DNA of 64,000 nucleotides from Pseudoips prasinana (GCA_951640165.1 OX621252.1:1086501-1150500); one strand, 5' to 3'; shown: positions 10,982 through 21,020, numbered from the stretch's first letter. Notes: generated by a model from the sequence alone, not told the origin. Made by a program: numbers and translations.

Positions 10982-11519
10982 CCAAGGACAATATTACGTC
11001 CAGAGTGACGGAGTGGCTATGGGCAGCCCTGTGGCGCCGGTAATGGCCAATATCTGGATGGAACATTTTTAAAATATGATTGCACAACATTTGGTCCACG
11101 TGAAGGTATGGAAACGATACGTAGACGATATCTTCTGTATCATGAAAGGTAGCACATCGGAAGTAGAACAATTGACGACTATCTTGAACTCCGCGCACCC
11201 TAACATCAGGTTTACTTATGAAATGGAGGTAGAGAGATCGTTGCCTTTCCTCGATGTCAAATTGAGGGTGAGAGAAAATGGTTCACTAGCACACACGGTA
11301 TACAGAAAGCCCACACACACAGACAGATATCTACACGCCCACTCTCATCACCATCCGCGACACCTGTTATCCGTAGTTGCCTCGTTAACAAACAGAGCGT
11401 ATGACATATGCGACCCTGAATGTTTAGAAAGTGAGCTCACACACGTTCAGGAGGTACTTAGGCAGAACGGCTACAGGGGGGCATTAAACGGACGAAGAGG
11501 AGGGAGAAGCAGCCGGAAG
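10982..11519 (+). pseudogene. PLE reverse transcriptase, block 3
   Basis: Continues the PLE RT after the R1-like insertion: [20 protein letters not shown], then [10 protein letters not shown] with the catalytic YVDD box and [11 protein letters not shown] typical of Penelope. A stop codon follows MEHF near 11070. An extra base in the G run near 11475 shifts the frame, so the 148-codon frame from 11076 ends with unrelated residues at 11522. Confidence 0.85.
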
Positions 11520-11539
11520 TAAGCAGAGCACCAACGTTT

Positions 11540-11990
11540 TTACCTTATGTGAAAGGAGTAACGGATAAAGTTGGATCAGTACTAAAGAAATACTCCATCA
11601 AGACTGTATATTGTCCGATCTCCAAAGTCTCCAACCAGCTGCGTACACCGAAGGATGTTATTCCTCTTCAAACACCGGGCGTCTATAGGTTTGAGTGCAA
11701 CTGCGGTATGTTTTATATCGGCCAAACTAAAAGGTCTATTGCTGAAAGGGCCAAAGAACATATCGCAGCTGTCCGGAACCGACAGATTAATAAATCAGCA
11801 ATAGCTGAGCACGTAGTCGACACAGGATCCCAACACTGGATTACAAATTTACACAAGCCACAGGTCCTCTCCACCGATCGTCACGTACTATTGCTCCAGA
11901 ATAGTACGTGAAGCGGTTAAAATAAAGAAACATATAAATTTCAACCGGGAAGACGGATACCGCCTCTCACCATCTTGGAATCCTGTAATA
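11540..11990 (+). pseudogene. PLE GIY-YIG endonuclease domain
   Basis: The open part (to 11911) has LPYVKGVTDKVG before the domain, then GVYRFECNCGMFYIGQTKR, which is the GIY-YIG signature with GVY for GIY, and the Arg-containing SIAERAKEH helix. In Penelope elements this domain nicks target DNA. The frame closes at 11911; residues further on (FNREDGYRLSPSW-like) are in another frame, so the C-terminal tail is frameshifted. Confidence 0.85.
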
Positions 11991-12539
11991 ACGAAGTGCC
12001 ATCGTCGCGTAACCAACGTAGTGCGCCCGGGCGCTGATGTCATTAGTGTGGTGTGTACCGACAGTTTCGTAAAGGAAAATGAAAAATATCAAGACCAGGC
12101 GAGGGTAGATACCGAAACCCGAGCTTCACGGAGACGACGCTGCCGAGCCACACCAGCCGACCCGTGACCACGGCTGGTGCAATCCATGCTGAAACGTCGG
12201 GTAACCAAGGTAATGATTTACCTAAATATTTATCGCGATGAGACCCGTGTCCACAGTATATAAAAAATGTGTACAAATCGCAAAAGTTTAAAAATATTAA
12301 AATTCGAGTATTACTCCTTCTGATGGATGAACTATTTACATACCTATAAGCTTGAACGGAATCTTCAGTATACGAGGCTGACTCGCCCTTGGTTAATTTT
12401 CGCTCTAAGATATATACTTATTTATTTAAAATTAATGTGGTGTGCCTCCGTGTAGGTGAAGTTGCCAAAGCTTATTGGGAGGATGGACTGTAGTTGTTAA
12501 GTTTGAAAGTGAAATACTTTCTATGATGATTTATTTATG

Positions 12540-12760
12540 AGGCGCTCATAGTCAGACGCTCTCACCGGTCCGTAGGTAAGGGATCGGCAACTAGGCTCGC
12601 GGCCAGTCCATAGATGGGTGAAGTAGTTCAATTTATAAACATCTTCGTGCTTGGAAGGCACGTTAAGCTGTCGGTCTCGGTTGTAGTAGTTAAACAACAA
12701 TCGTTAAGTCGGTTTGTGACCTACGGGGCGGATTGAACAACTCTACTCTAGAGTAACCAC
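12540..12760 (+). mobile_element. 5S-rRNA-derived SINE (SINE3 type), copy 1
   Basis: The head resembles 5S rRNA: the GATCGGCAACTAGGCTCGCGG and CCAGTCCATAGATGGGTGA regions line up with the box A to box C part of arthropod 5S RNA (5S has AGTACTTGGATGGGTGACC). A body follows that shares CACGTTAAGCTGTCGGTCTC and GGCGGATTGAACAACT with the minus-strand copy at 36045-36290. This copy is the more degenerate one. The alternative, two 5S pseudogenes, is less likely because non-5S sequence downstream is also shared. Confidence 0.65.
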
Positions 12761-12783
12761 CGCCCATACGATAAGTTTGTTTT

Positions 12784-12880
12784 TTACAAAAAGGATGGCA
12801 AACGAGGAAGTAGGTCACCTGATGGTAAGTGATCACCGCCACCCATCTACAATCGCTACACCAGAGGATCCGCAAGTGCG
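12784..12880 (+). repeat. Rep-D dispersed repeat, copy 1
   Basis: Contains GGATGGCAAACGAGGAAGTA and GGTCACCTGATGGTAAGTGA followed by TCACCGCC. The same core is seen in reverse at 41430-41545 and 58345-58440 and partly at 60720-60745. Origin not established. Confidence 0.6.
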
Positions 12881-13169
12881 TAGAAATTAGAAAGTATTAC
12901 TATTTTAAAAGTCATAGAACCGACTTCACCCTTTTATTATGAGAACTGCTTCGAAAATAATATGAAACTATACTGAAACCATTTTCCATGTAACAAAATT
13001 GAAAAAGAATTATGAAAGACGCTTCGAACACAACAGAGAAATCGCGGAGTATAAACTGAACTAACTGAACGGTTGTGTATAATATAAAAATAATAATAAG
13101 CTATTTATTAACAGGCAAACAGGCCTACTTACTTGTTATAACAAAGTTGAACTTAAAATTAATAATAAT

Positions 13170-13292
13170 ATCCTGGGACATTAGGTATTCACACACGGTC
13201 ATCTGATCCCAAACTAATCAGAGCTTGTACAATGAAAACCAGATACTGATATACTACACGCACTACTTTAATGTTGTAAGTACATACTTATA
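13170..13292 (-). mobile_element. SINE-B 3' part
   Basis: Minus-strand SINE-B from its tail (ATCCTGGGACATTAGG) to about ACATACTTATA, where it is cut by the solo LTR at 13293. The tRNA-like head is missing. Confidence 0.75.
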
Positions 13293-13647
13293 TGAAGAGG
13301 CAGGACGGCCTGAAGGCTCTTCACCACAACTCATCCTCTTATAATTTTATGGGTAGGTGAGGGCGGAACAGAATTATACTTCAAATTACAATCAACGTAA
13401 TTCACAAGAATCACGATTTAATTAGATGTTTAGTGATTACTACAATGTAAAATCAATCCAATTAAATATTAAAATAGCATGATGGCGAATATTCTCAGCG
13501 ATTCGTCACAAGCGTGGTGCGCGGGCGCCGTCTCGTTCAAAAGTGACTTCAAGATGGCCTGGCCGCCCACACTACCATCGACAATGAAGCTTCGCTAGGT
13601 TGACATTGACAGTCCTGTCAACCTGACGTTTGATGTAAACGCCGCCA
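13293..13647 (-). mobile_element. solo LTR (gypsy family of 14946-19695)
   Basis: A 355-bp segment with TG...CA ends on its minus strand, matching the LTR at 14946-15312 along its whole length (shared core GTGGTGCGCGGGCGCCGTCT). It is flanked by the 4-bp duplication TATA (13289-13292 and 13648-13651), so it looks like a solo LTR left by recombination. Confidence 0.75.
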
Positions 13648-13654
13648 TATAATA

Positions 13655-14936
13655 GGTCTTTACCTATGAAATTGCCGTTTTGTATGAAAAAATTTAAACG
13701 AATTTTTTTCATGAATTTTTTTATTTGTATTAATCGAAGTAATCACCCATGCAATCAATGCATCTTTGCCATCGCAGTGGCAGTTTATTGATGCCCTTCT
13801 TAAAGAAATCAGCTGGACGGGAGGCAACAAATTCTTCAAAGGCATTTTGTACTGCCTCTCGGGTATTGAATTTTTTTCCCGCCAAGAAGTTATCCAAATT
13901 CTGGAAAAAGTAGTAGTCTGTAGGCGCAAGGTCTGGTGAGTAGGGCGGATGACGGAGAGCTTCCAACCCCAGTTCTTGCAACTTGGAGACCGTCTGCTGT
14001 GCAGTATGAGGTCGCGCGTTGTCGTGCAGGAGCAGCGGAGACGAGCGATTGACCAATGCTGGTTGGAGATGCGCCAGCTTCTCCATCATTGTGCTCAGTT
14101 CTTCACAGTACACATCTGCAGTAATGCTCACCCCGTTTGGTAAGAAGCTGTGATGAATCACACCGGCGCTAGACCACCAAACAGTGACCATCACTTTTCT
14201 AGGGGTAAGTTTTCGTTTAGGGCATTGTTTAGGTGCTGAACCAGGATCCAACCAACTTGCTGAGCGCTTGCGGTTATCAAACAGAATCCATTTTTCATCG
14301 CAGGTAACAATGCGGTTCAAAATTCCTTCATTTGTGTGTCTGTTGAGCAGTGCAAGGCACGTCTCGACGCGTACTTCGCGCTGGCGATCATTGAGTTCGT
14401 GGGGCACCCATTTGTCAAGCTTTTTTACCTTGCCAATTTGACGCAAATGGACCAATATTGTTTTGACGCTAACGTCGAAAGCTGCTGCTAATTCAGCCGT
14501 AGATTGTGTATCATCAGCTTCCACAACCGCCTTTAATTCGTCATTGTCGACCAAAGTCTTCGGACGACCGCGAGGTTCATTTTTCAGGTCGAAATTTCCA
14601 GAACGGAAGCGAGCAAACCAATAACAGGTGGTGCGTTGGTTTGTAGTGTTAGCTCCGTAAACGTCGTTGATGTTGCGTGCCGCTTGTGCCGCGTTGCTGC
14701 CACGACGGTACTCATATTCCATAATTACTCGAATTTTTAACGTATCCATGATGACGAAAAAGATTGAAATGCGATGAAAATGTAACACTAATCAATAAAG
14801 AAATGACTACTTTTGGAAAAAAGAATCCATGTTTTTAAAATAAAATTAATTTGAAATTAGAATTCTTAGCCAAACAAAAATTATTTTGATTTGAAATGGC
14901 CAGTACTGCAGAACGGCAATTTCATAGGTAAAGACC
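13655..14936 (-). mobile_element. mariner transposon, apparently intact
   Basis: A 1282-bp element with terminal inverted repeats of about 28 bp beginning GGTCTTTACCTATGAAATTG at 13655 and ending with its complement at 14936, flanked by TA on both sides (13653-13654 and 14937-14938). Size, ends and TA target are those of Tc1/mariner elements. It encodes one uninterrupted transposase. It sits between two LTR copies, within 12 bp of AT-rich DNA. Confidence 0.92.
13730..14749 (-). CDS. mariner transposase (DD34D)
   Basis: The enzyme cuts and pastes the mariner element. I chose the Met at 14749 (MDTLKIRVIMEYEYRRG, 339 residues); the same frame is open to another Met at 14788. In the 339-residue numbering there is an N-terminal helix-turn-helix region to about 100, the linker motif WVPHEL near 114-119, and the catalytic Asp151 (CDEKW), Asp243 (HDNARPH) and Asp278 (YSPDLAPTDYYFF). 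Asp243 and Asp278 are 34 residues apart, the DD34D signature of mariner. There is no stop or frameshift and the length is normal, so it may still be functional. Activity is not shown by sequence alone. Confidence 0.93.
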   Translation of the reverse strand: MDTLKIRVIMEYEYRRGSNAAQAARNINDVYGANTTNQRTTCYWFARFRSGNFDLKNEPRGRPKTLVDNDELKAVVEADDTQSTAELAAAFDVSVKTILVHLRQIGKVKKLDKWVPHELNDRQREVRVETCLALLNRHTNEGILNRIVTCDEKWILFDNRKRSASWLDPGSAPKQCPKRKLTPRKVMVTVWWSSAGVIHHSFLPNGVSITADVYCEELSTMMEKLAHLQPALVNRSSPLLLHDNARPHTAQQTVSKLQELGLEALRHPPYSPDLAPTDYYFFQNLDNFLAGKKFNTREAVQNAFEEFVASRPADFFKKGINKLPLRWQRCIDCMGDYFD

Positions 14937-14945
14937 TAATATATA

Positions 14946-15312
14946 TGAAGAGTCAAGATGGCCTGGAGGTCCTTCGCCACAACTCGTCCTTTTATAATTT
15001 TGTGAGCAGGTCCGCGCGGAAATAATAAATGAATTACTTCAAATTATAAACGATTTATTTTAATTAGTGTTCACAGAAATCACGATATAATTAGACGTTT
15101 AGCGATGAATATAATGAGAAAACACTCGAATCAAATCTTGAACTATTATGATGGCGCAGATTTTACGCGATTCGTCACACGCGTGGTGCGCGGGCGCCGT
15201 CTCGTTTAAAAGTGACTTCAAGATGGCCGCCCACACCACCATCGACAATGACGCTTCGCTAGGGTGACATTGACAGTCGTGTCAACCTGACGTTTTGACG
15301 TAAACGCCGTCA
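14946..15312 (-). mobile_element. gypsy LTR (3' LTR of the minus-strand element)
   Basis: 367 bp with TG...CA termini on the minus strand, homologous to the solo LTR at 13293-13647. In minus orientation it lies downstream of the pol region, as a 3' LTR should. I see no clear polypurine tract next to it and no matching 5' LTR in the window. Confidence 0.7.
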
Positions 15313-15590
15313 CGGCCGGACTGACATACGACCGTCCACGGGCGATTTATCTGAAACAAAGTAAGATAACTGCATAGTCCGTTCGCTCATCCTGACTTAA
15401 TAATTTTCATCAGTATACAAACACCAAAAACATTTAATAACTTGGACTAACCAGGCAAGTGTACCGCTTAGTCAACCGTGAGGTGTGACTCGGACTACAC
15501 TTCAGTAAGACCAGTCGAGAAACGCATTAGATATCATAACTGGCTAGAATTTAGCCCAGACAGCACATTTTCGTTCTTGTGAACATCTAG

Positions 15591-16003
15591 ACAAGCCAAT
15601 CCTAACAAGGATGTGACCCGGACGACACAATTCGTCTTACACTTAGCAGGCAAGCAGCCAGAACAAGTCAGCCCTCCCGAGGGAACCGACTCGGACGACA
15701 CAACTCGTCTCGGATATAACAAGCGATCATCCATGACAAGTCAGCCCTCTCAAGGCAACTGACTCGGACGACACAATTCGTCTCGGATATAACAAGCGAT
15801 CAGCCATGACAAGTCAGCCCTTTCAAGGCAACTGACTCGGACGACACAATTCGTCTCGGATATAACAAGCGATCATCCAGGACAAGTCTACCCTCTCGAG
15901 GGACTCGACTTGGACGACAAATTTCGTCAGATGACGCTAAATAAATCAATGTAACAAGTCAACCAGAAATGACTCGGACGACGCATTTCGTCTATCGTCT
16001 ATG
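15591..16003. repeat. 73-bp minisatellite in the gypsy 3' region
   Basis: Three well-matched 73-bp units start with ACAAGTCAGCCCTC-type sequence at 15663, 15736 and 15809. A diverged unit precedes them (15591-15662) and two shortened ones follow (15882-15953, 15954-16003). Every unit contains GGACGACACAATTCGTC, itself a small inverted repeat (GACGA...TCGTC). The array lies between integrase and the 3' LTR. Confidence 0.85.
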
Positions 16004-16142
16004 ACAAGTGAGGTGTGCCCTCTAACTACTCACCCTGGAATTGTCACGACGACGCTTCCTCGCCCTGGATCAACCATTTGTAGGATTTATCATAATAATA
16101 AGAATGTTACAGCATAGTAACGATATTTTGTACGATACCTGT

Positions 16143-17657
16143 CTATGATAGTGAATTGTCCTGTTCCGTGTGCACTTCAACTTCATGAAGGACCTCCCAT
16201 GTTTCAGGGTCTGAGTGTACGCTTAGGGTGTCAGAGTTTGCAGTGACAGTGTGAGAGTCAGCCGAAGCAGTGTCCGAGCATACGGTCAAGGTGTCGAGAT
16301 GGTCTAATAACTCGTTATCATTATTAGAGCACGAAGGACTTTCTACATCATCAGACGCCGTCTCGGCCTCAACTTCATTTAAAATGCTAGACGCGATTTC
16401 AAGTAGTCCATCATGTCCCCGGGGTACTGCGCGCAAATTCTCGTGGGAATACTTGAGAGTTCGATTGGAAACGTCTACTATGCTTTTAAGATTATAGCGA
16501 TCATTATTTAGTACTTCTGTTATCACGAATGGACCCCTAAATTTCCTATCCAATTTCGTTTGATTGCGTTCACAGGTTTTGATGAACACGTAATCACCTA
16601 CAGAAAATGGTTCAATTTTTGCGCGGCCACGATTGAATCTAATAGTTTCGGATTTAGCAGCTTTCTGGATGTTTGTTGATGCATCCTCCCTAACCGAATC
16701 AATATCCAAGCGAACCTCGTTGTCTCTGTCCGTGCAGTTTATTTTGGACATACCTAGCGAATTGGAACGAATCCCGAACATAAGCTCCGATGGGGAATAT
16801 TTAGTAACGGAAGATTTTGTACTATTTAGGGCAAGCTGAATATTTCCTAACTCGTCGCGCCACGTCTTATTAGGATCGTTTTCGACAATAGTTAAAAGGC
16901 TCTTTAAAGTACGCATCACTCGTTCAACCTGGCCATTGGCTCTACTAGCACCCGTTGCTACAAAGTGAAGTTCTATTTTATGGTCGTCACAAAAACTTTT
17001 AAAATCAGCGCTGATGTAGCAACGACCTTGATCTGCGATTATTCTTTTTAGTGCGCCAAAAAGGTAAACTGCTTTTTGCAGTGCTTGTATTGCACTTTTT
17101 GCATCGACAGACGTGGTATGCTCGAGTAAAACGTACTTCGTAAAACCATCAATAATTACTGAGCAATACTCCTTCCGGTCACTCTTCCCGCTAAGCTTTC
17201 CCGAAAAGTCAATATGAACTGTGTGCCAAGGCACAGACACTTTAGGAATCGGATGAAGCTGAACGGGTTGCGCTCCAGAAGGACCTTTAGAAGCCTTACA
17301 CACTATGCATGAATCTATGAATTTCCGAACACATTTAGACATGTCTGGAAACCAATACTTCTCATAGATCTTGTCTAACGTTTTATCCCTGCCTAAATGT
17401 TGCAATTCGTTGTGAACATGATTTATGAGTGTCCAAATAAGGGATCGCGGAACTACTGGCAGCCAGGAGATCACTTTATTACGAACAATTTTCCTATAAA
17501 GGATGCCTTCTCTGACATCATATGTTTGTGCTACGGTTTCAGGAAAGCTGTTGTTGTGGTATTTTGTGATGAGGTCTTGGATTTCAGCATCTCTTTTTTG
17601 TTCCACCGATAGCCAACCTTGGTGGAGCTCAACAAATTGAACAGATTGAGTTTGCAC
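16143..17657 (-). pseudogene. gypsy integrase
   Basis: 504 open codons. The integrase inserts the cDNA copy. An HHCC zinc-binding region lies at about residues 80-120 (final pair CIVC), and the catalytic core has Asp150 (VHIDFSG), Asp209 (IIADQG) and Glu245 (NGQVER). Asp209 and Glu245 are 35 residues apart, so the DD35E triad is complete. A GPY/F-type C-terminal module follows (FRGPFVITEVLNNDRYNL). The frame differs from that of the RT just upstream, so one indel separates them. A Ser/Thr/Asp-rich tail closes the protein. Confidence 0.9.
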
Positions 17658-17668
17658 CTTTTCAGGTT

Positions 17669-18961
17669 CTAAGGGAGTAACTGTATCCGAATTGGAATAG
17701 GATTACGAGACAAAAAGTCAGCGTGTTCCATCCTGCTACCTTCGCGATAAACGATATCGAAATCGTAAGCCTGCAAATATGCCCACCAACGATATACACG
17801 GGGGGGTAAATCCTTCTTAGACTTTGACGCCTTTAATGAATTGCAGTCTGTAACAACTACAAAATTCCTACCATAAAGATAGTGTCTAAAATGTTCTACC
17901 GCTCTAACGACTGCTAACGTCTCTAGCTCATAAGAGTGGTAGCGAGACTCTGCATCTGACGTTCTACGGCTAAAGTATTCTACTACGTGGGGAAGGTTCT
18001 CTTTTTTTTGTAAAAGGATCGCTCCGTAACCGTCCGAACTAGCGTCTGTATGTATCTCCACGGGGAGATCCGGGTCAAATATTGTAAGCACGGGTTCAGA
18101 TGTAAGAATGTCTATTAACCTTTTGCGTATTCTTTCATGTTCAGTAGTCCAAGTAATTCGTCCTTTTAATTTTGTAAGAGGATATAAGGGACCAACAACC
18201 CGGGTAAAATTGGGAATAAATTTCCGAAAATAAGACGCTAATCCTAGGAATTGTCGTACATTCGTAGCTGACTTTGGTTCAGGGGCATCTACCAATGCTT
18301 GAATTTTCCGCGTATTGGGTCTGATCTCACCAGACTGCACAGAATATCCTAAATAATCGATCTTTCGCTTCATGAATTTACATTTTTTAAGGTTCAATGA
18401 AAAGCCCGCCTCCGATAAAGCGGCCAATACATCGTCAAGACGCTGTAGACCCTCAGAGATGTCCACAGAGTGGCACAGTATATTATCCACATAGATTAAT
18501 GGTCTATTTTTTAAATTACTAATGGCTTTCGTGATACATCTCTGAAAGACTGAAGGCGCGTTTCGCAAGCCAAAGGGCATAGCAAGATATTCGTACTGGC
18601 CCTCATTGGTGACAAAAGCTGTCCTCTGCACTGAATCGGGATGAACAGGAATCTGGTGGAACCCAGCAGCCATATCTAACGAGGAGAAGAAATTGGCCCC
18701 AACTAGCTGATCAATTTGTTCCTCTATACGGGGTAAAGGGTAACGTTCGGGCACGGTATTGGAATTTAGCTCCCTGTAATCAACACATAACCTATCTGTA
18801 TTGTCCTTCTTTTTAACAAGGACAATGGGGCTTGCAAAGGGGGAAGAACTCTCCTGAATCACTCTCGCATCTAATAATTTTTGGACCTGTTCTCTGATTA
18901 TTTGTTTTTCTATGGGAGCGCGTTTACTGGGACACCTATATACAACCTTTTGCGGATCCAC
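17669..18961 (-). pseudogene. gypsy reverse transcriptase - RNase H
   Basis: 430 open codons from an internal Met; RT homology already exists upstream of it. RT motifs: SPIVLVKKKDNTDRLCVDYR, motif A with Asp96 (SSLDMAAGFHQI), MPFGLRNAPSVFQR, and the catalytic box YVDN at 157-160, where Asn160 replaces the second Asp of YVDD. That change should inactivate the RT. RNase H: Asp306 (HTDASSDGYG), Glu345 (YELETLAVV), Asp372 (TDCNSLK). It is followed by the integrase in another frame. Confidence 0.9.
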
Positions 18962-19033
18962 TAATCTAATTTCACATAGTCCTGTCTTAACCCTTTTGGT
19001 AGGTATACCTTCTATAAAATGATTTGAATACTT

Positions 19034-19695
19034 TCATAAAATTGAAATCAACATTTCTTTATCTTGCCCCTGTAGATCTGTGTCTATATCATATAAATCT
19101 AATGTGCCTAAATTTTTATTACAAAAATGAGATTGCTCTTTGGTGTATATTACTAGCTTGTCATTAGCAATTTTCACGCATAGTCCTAAATCAAAAATAT
19201 CCCTACCAATTATTATAGGATCTGATATATTACAATCGGGAACCACATGGAACAGCAGGTTTATTAACCGTTCATTGATCTTAACTTCGCTCCGAATTTG
19301 TGTAGAGCATCTAATGTCATTACCTCCGATACCACTAAGATAAACGATATCTTTACGCACAGAACCCAGGAGTTTATCGCAATAACTTTCTTTCAAAAGT
19401 GAACAAGACGATCCACTATCGAATAAAAAAGTAACAAGCTCACCGGATGATGTTTCCAAAGTACCTCTAGAAGGGCGGTGCTCGCAATGATGTACCTCCT
19501 TGACCGCAGCCTTGCTTCCGTTCCTCTTGTCGGGGCAGTTAGTAGTCACATGCCCCTTTTGTCCGCACGTATAGCAGGTCACAGAAGTGATGTTCTCCGA
19601 AGCGCGTGATGAGCTCGGTGTGTCTTGGGATATCGGTGCGGAATGATCACGACGTCTTTTACATTCTGCGAAGCGGTGACCGGCTATTCCACAGA
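19034..19695 (-). pseudogene. gypsy nucleocapsid knuckles and aspartic protease
   Basis: The minus strand shows part of one knuckle (CGIAGHRFAEC) and a complete CCHC knuckle (CYTCGQKGHVTTNC), then a retropepsin-like domain with FLFDSGSSCSLL (the DSG catalytic triplet) and PIIIGRDIFDLGL. The open frame reaches 19738 only because it reads through the palindrome beginning at 19696. Its first dozen or so residues are therefore not gag. The frame closes at 19034, just before the RT block. Confidence 0.82.
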
Positions 19696-19754
19696 GGGGC
19701 CTGTTGCGTGGTTGGTAAATACCGCCCGTATTTACCAACCACGCAACAGGCCCC
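19696..19754. repeat. perfect 27-bp inverted repeat at the gypsy truncation point
   Basis: Arms 19696-19722 and 19728-19754 are exact complements with a 5-nt loop (CGCCC). The arm sequence GGCCTGTTGCGTGGTTGG resembles the tRNA-like start of SINE-B, so this may be two inverted SINE-B heads. Confidence 0.85.
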
Positions 19755-20317
19755 TACTCATAGAAGCGAATTGATAACCTTCCTCTTTTTGGAACGGTTT
19801 TGCGGTTAAATAGAATAGAGGTTGTCTGTATCTGTCTGTTTATTTGCAATGTATGTGTCTGGCAATTACTAAATTGCCAGACACATAAACCGGTTTTAAT
19901 GCAGTTTTTGCAATTAAATTGCTCTTTTTGTAGTTGGAGTTGGGCCTGTTTATCGGGTGTTGTAATTGAAAAATATTCAAAATAAAAAGTGAGGAACATA
20001 AAGTAGAATTCCCACCTCCTTTTTGTAGTCGGTTATAAAGTAAAGCTTCGTATTGTTTTAGTACGATACCAAACGGAATGCAAGGCATAGGTATTGTATT
20101 ATTATAGCTAGCGAGAGTACAGCGCCAGAGTTCAAGGTGAGATGCTCAAATGACAACTTTGTTTCAAAAATCTTTTAATGCAAAGTTTTTTGTAATATCA
20201 GGCGTACATTGTTATAAAAATAATAAACTAGTAATACTGGCAGAATTTTGACCTACATTATCGATGAAAACTCCCAAAAATAATGTTGGCGTGGTTAGCA
20301 AATGCTCTTTGACATTA
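19755..20317. other. unrecognised DNA with a 16-bp hairpin
   Basis: Contains a perfect hairpin at 19852-19887 (arms TATGTGTCTGGCAATT, loop ACTA). Short open frames here read through that hairpin on both strands and are not credible genes. No family recognised. Confidence 0.4.
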
Positions 20318-20612
20318 ACTTAATACAAGCTAGCTAAATATCATTGCTATAATAAAATAATTTTTATAAATGTTTTCATACAATCCGTGTACCTAAATAT
20401 CTATGTTACTAGAAATAATAATGTGTACATGCTTATTATGTAACAACACTATTGAATTAGGTGTAACCTGTAATGATAGTTGTTGGTTGTTAATAAATAA
20501 ATAAATAAATAAATATTACTACAAACATGTTCTGACTATTTACAAGCGCTTTTTTAAAGTCTACGTGAATAAAAACTTTTTTTTATTTCATTTTATTATT
20601 TAATTTTATTAT
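20318..20612 (+). mobile_element. LINE2 3'-UTR copy with a nested LINE tail
   Basis: Plus-strand LINE2 3' end from TACAAGCTAGCTAAATATC to TCTACGTGAATAAAAAC. At 20428-20512 it carries an extra segment ending in (AATA)n, the 3' end of another LINE. LINE2 sequence (ATTACTACAAACATGTTC) resumes right after it. Confidence 0.82.
20428..20512 (+). mobile_element. short LINE 3' end nested in LINE2
   Basis: About 85 bp ending in AATAAATAAATAAATAAATA, absent from other LINE2 3' copies. It looks like a heavily 5'-truncated Jockey/CR1-type insertion. Confidence 0.6.
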
Positions 20613-20615
20613 TTG

Positions 20616-20735
20616 ATTTTCACGCTGGAGTCCTGGGTGAGATGTTTGTGTGCACAAACATGTCTGTTTGTCCTGAATATGGGTGTAATTTATCTATAAA
20701 GGTATGTATTTACAAAAGAAAAGTAGTATATATGG
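20616..20735 (+). mobile_element. SINE-B partial copy
   Basis: Matches SINE-B from the end of its tRNA-like head (CACGCTGGAGTCCTGGGTGA) through TGTCTGTTTGTCCTGA to ACAAAAGAAAAGTAGTATAT. The head and the last 3' part are missing. Confidence 0.7.
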
Positions 20736-21020
20736 TCCGTGGAGGAATGAAACACGTGTTGGGTATCGTACTGGCGCATGTAATTTGCTTTTTTATATTG
20801 TCCTTCTTGCATGTGCAAATTGCATCTCGGCATGATTAAACTGACAATTAGCGGAATTAACACTACATATTGATTTTGTATTTTGATTGTTATGGATTTC
20901 CGCAAAGTGACGCCTGATTCCATTACTTATTTACAAATCAATAAATATAAACATTTTTGCAAATGCAAATTTCATACACCGTTAAGATGAAAAGTGGCTA
21001 ATTTGAAAATATTTACTATT

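Larger units (their letters stand above)
7200..12290 (+). mobile_element. Penelope-like element (PLE), dead, with two nested LINEs
   Basis: PLEs encode a reverse transcriptase (RT) joined to a GIY-YIG endonuclease. Here the RT is split into three blocks (7208-7390, 8014-8405, 10982-11519) by an antisense CR1-like LINE fragment (7391-8013) and a sense R1-like LINE (8406-10967). The GIY-YIG part follows at 11540-11911. Beyond it, GC-rich sequence at 12000-12200 with GAAACGTCGGG near 12191 resembles PLE 3' regions. There is also an in-frame stop near 11070 and a frameshift in a G run near 11475. The outer ends are not defined: I see neither PLE LTRs nor a target duplication. Confidence 0.85.
14946..19695 (-). 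mobile_element. degenerate Ty3/gypsy LTR retrotransposon, 5'-truncated
   Basis: Minus-strand order: Zn-knuckle and protease (19695-19034), RT-RNase H (18961-17669), integrase (17657-16143), a minisatellite-rich 3' region (about 16080-15400), then the LTR. The order protease-RT-RNase H-integrase is that of Ty3/gypsy and not copia. Frames change between the blocks, so it is non-functional. Most of gag and the 5' LTR are missing: the element breaks off at a SINE-B-like palindrome at 19696-19754. I see no envelope gene. Confidence 0.88.

Noticed and set aside
12000..12290. hammerhead ribozyme at the PLE 3' end
   Set aside because: GAAACGTC (near 12193) and GATGAGACCCG (near 12236) are suggestive, but the conserved CTGANGA core and a consistent three-stem order cannot be assembled.
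15591..16003. CRISPR-like array
   Set aside because: Units are contiguous 73-bp tandem repeats without unique spacers, inside a eukaryotic retrotransposon.
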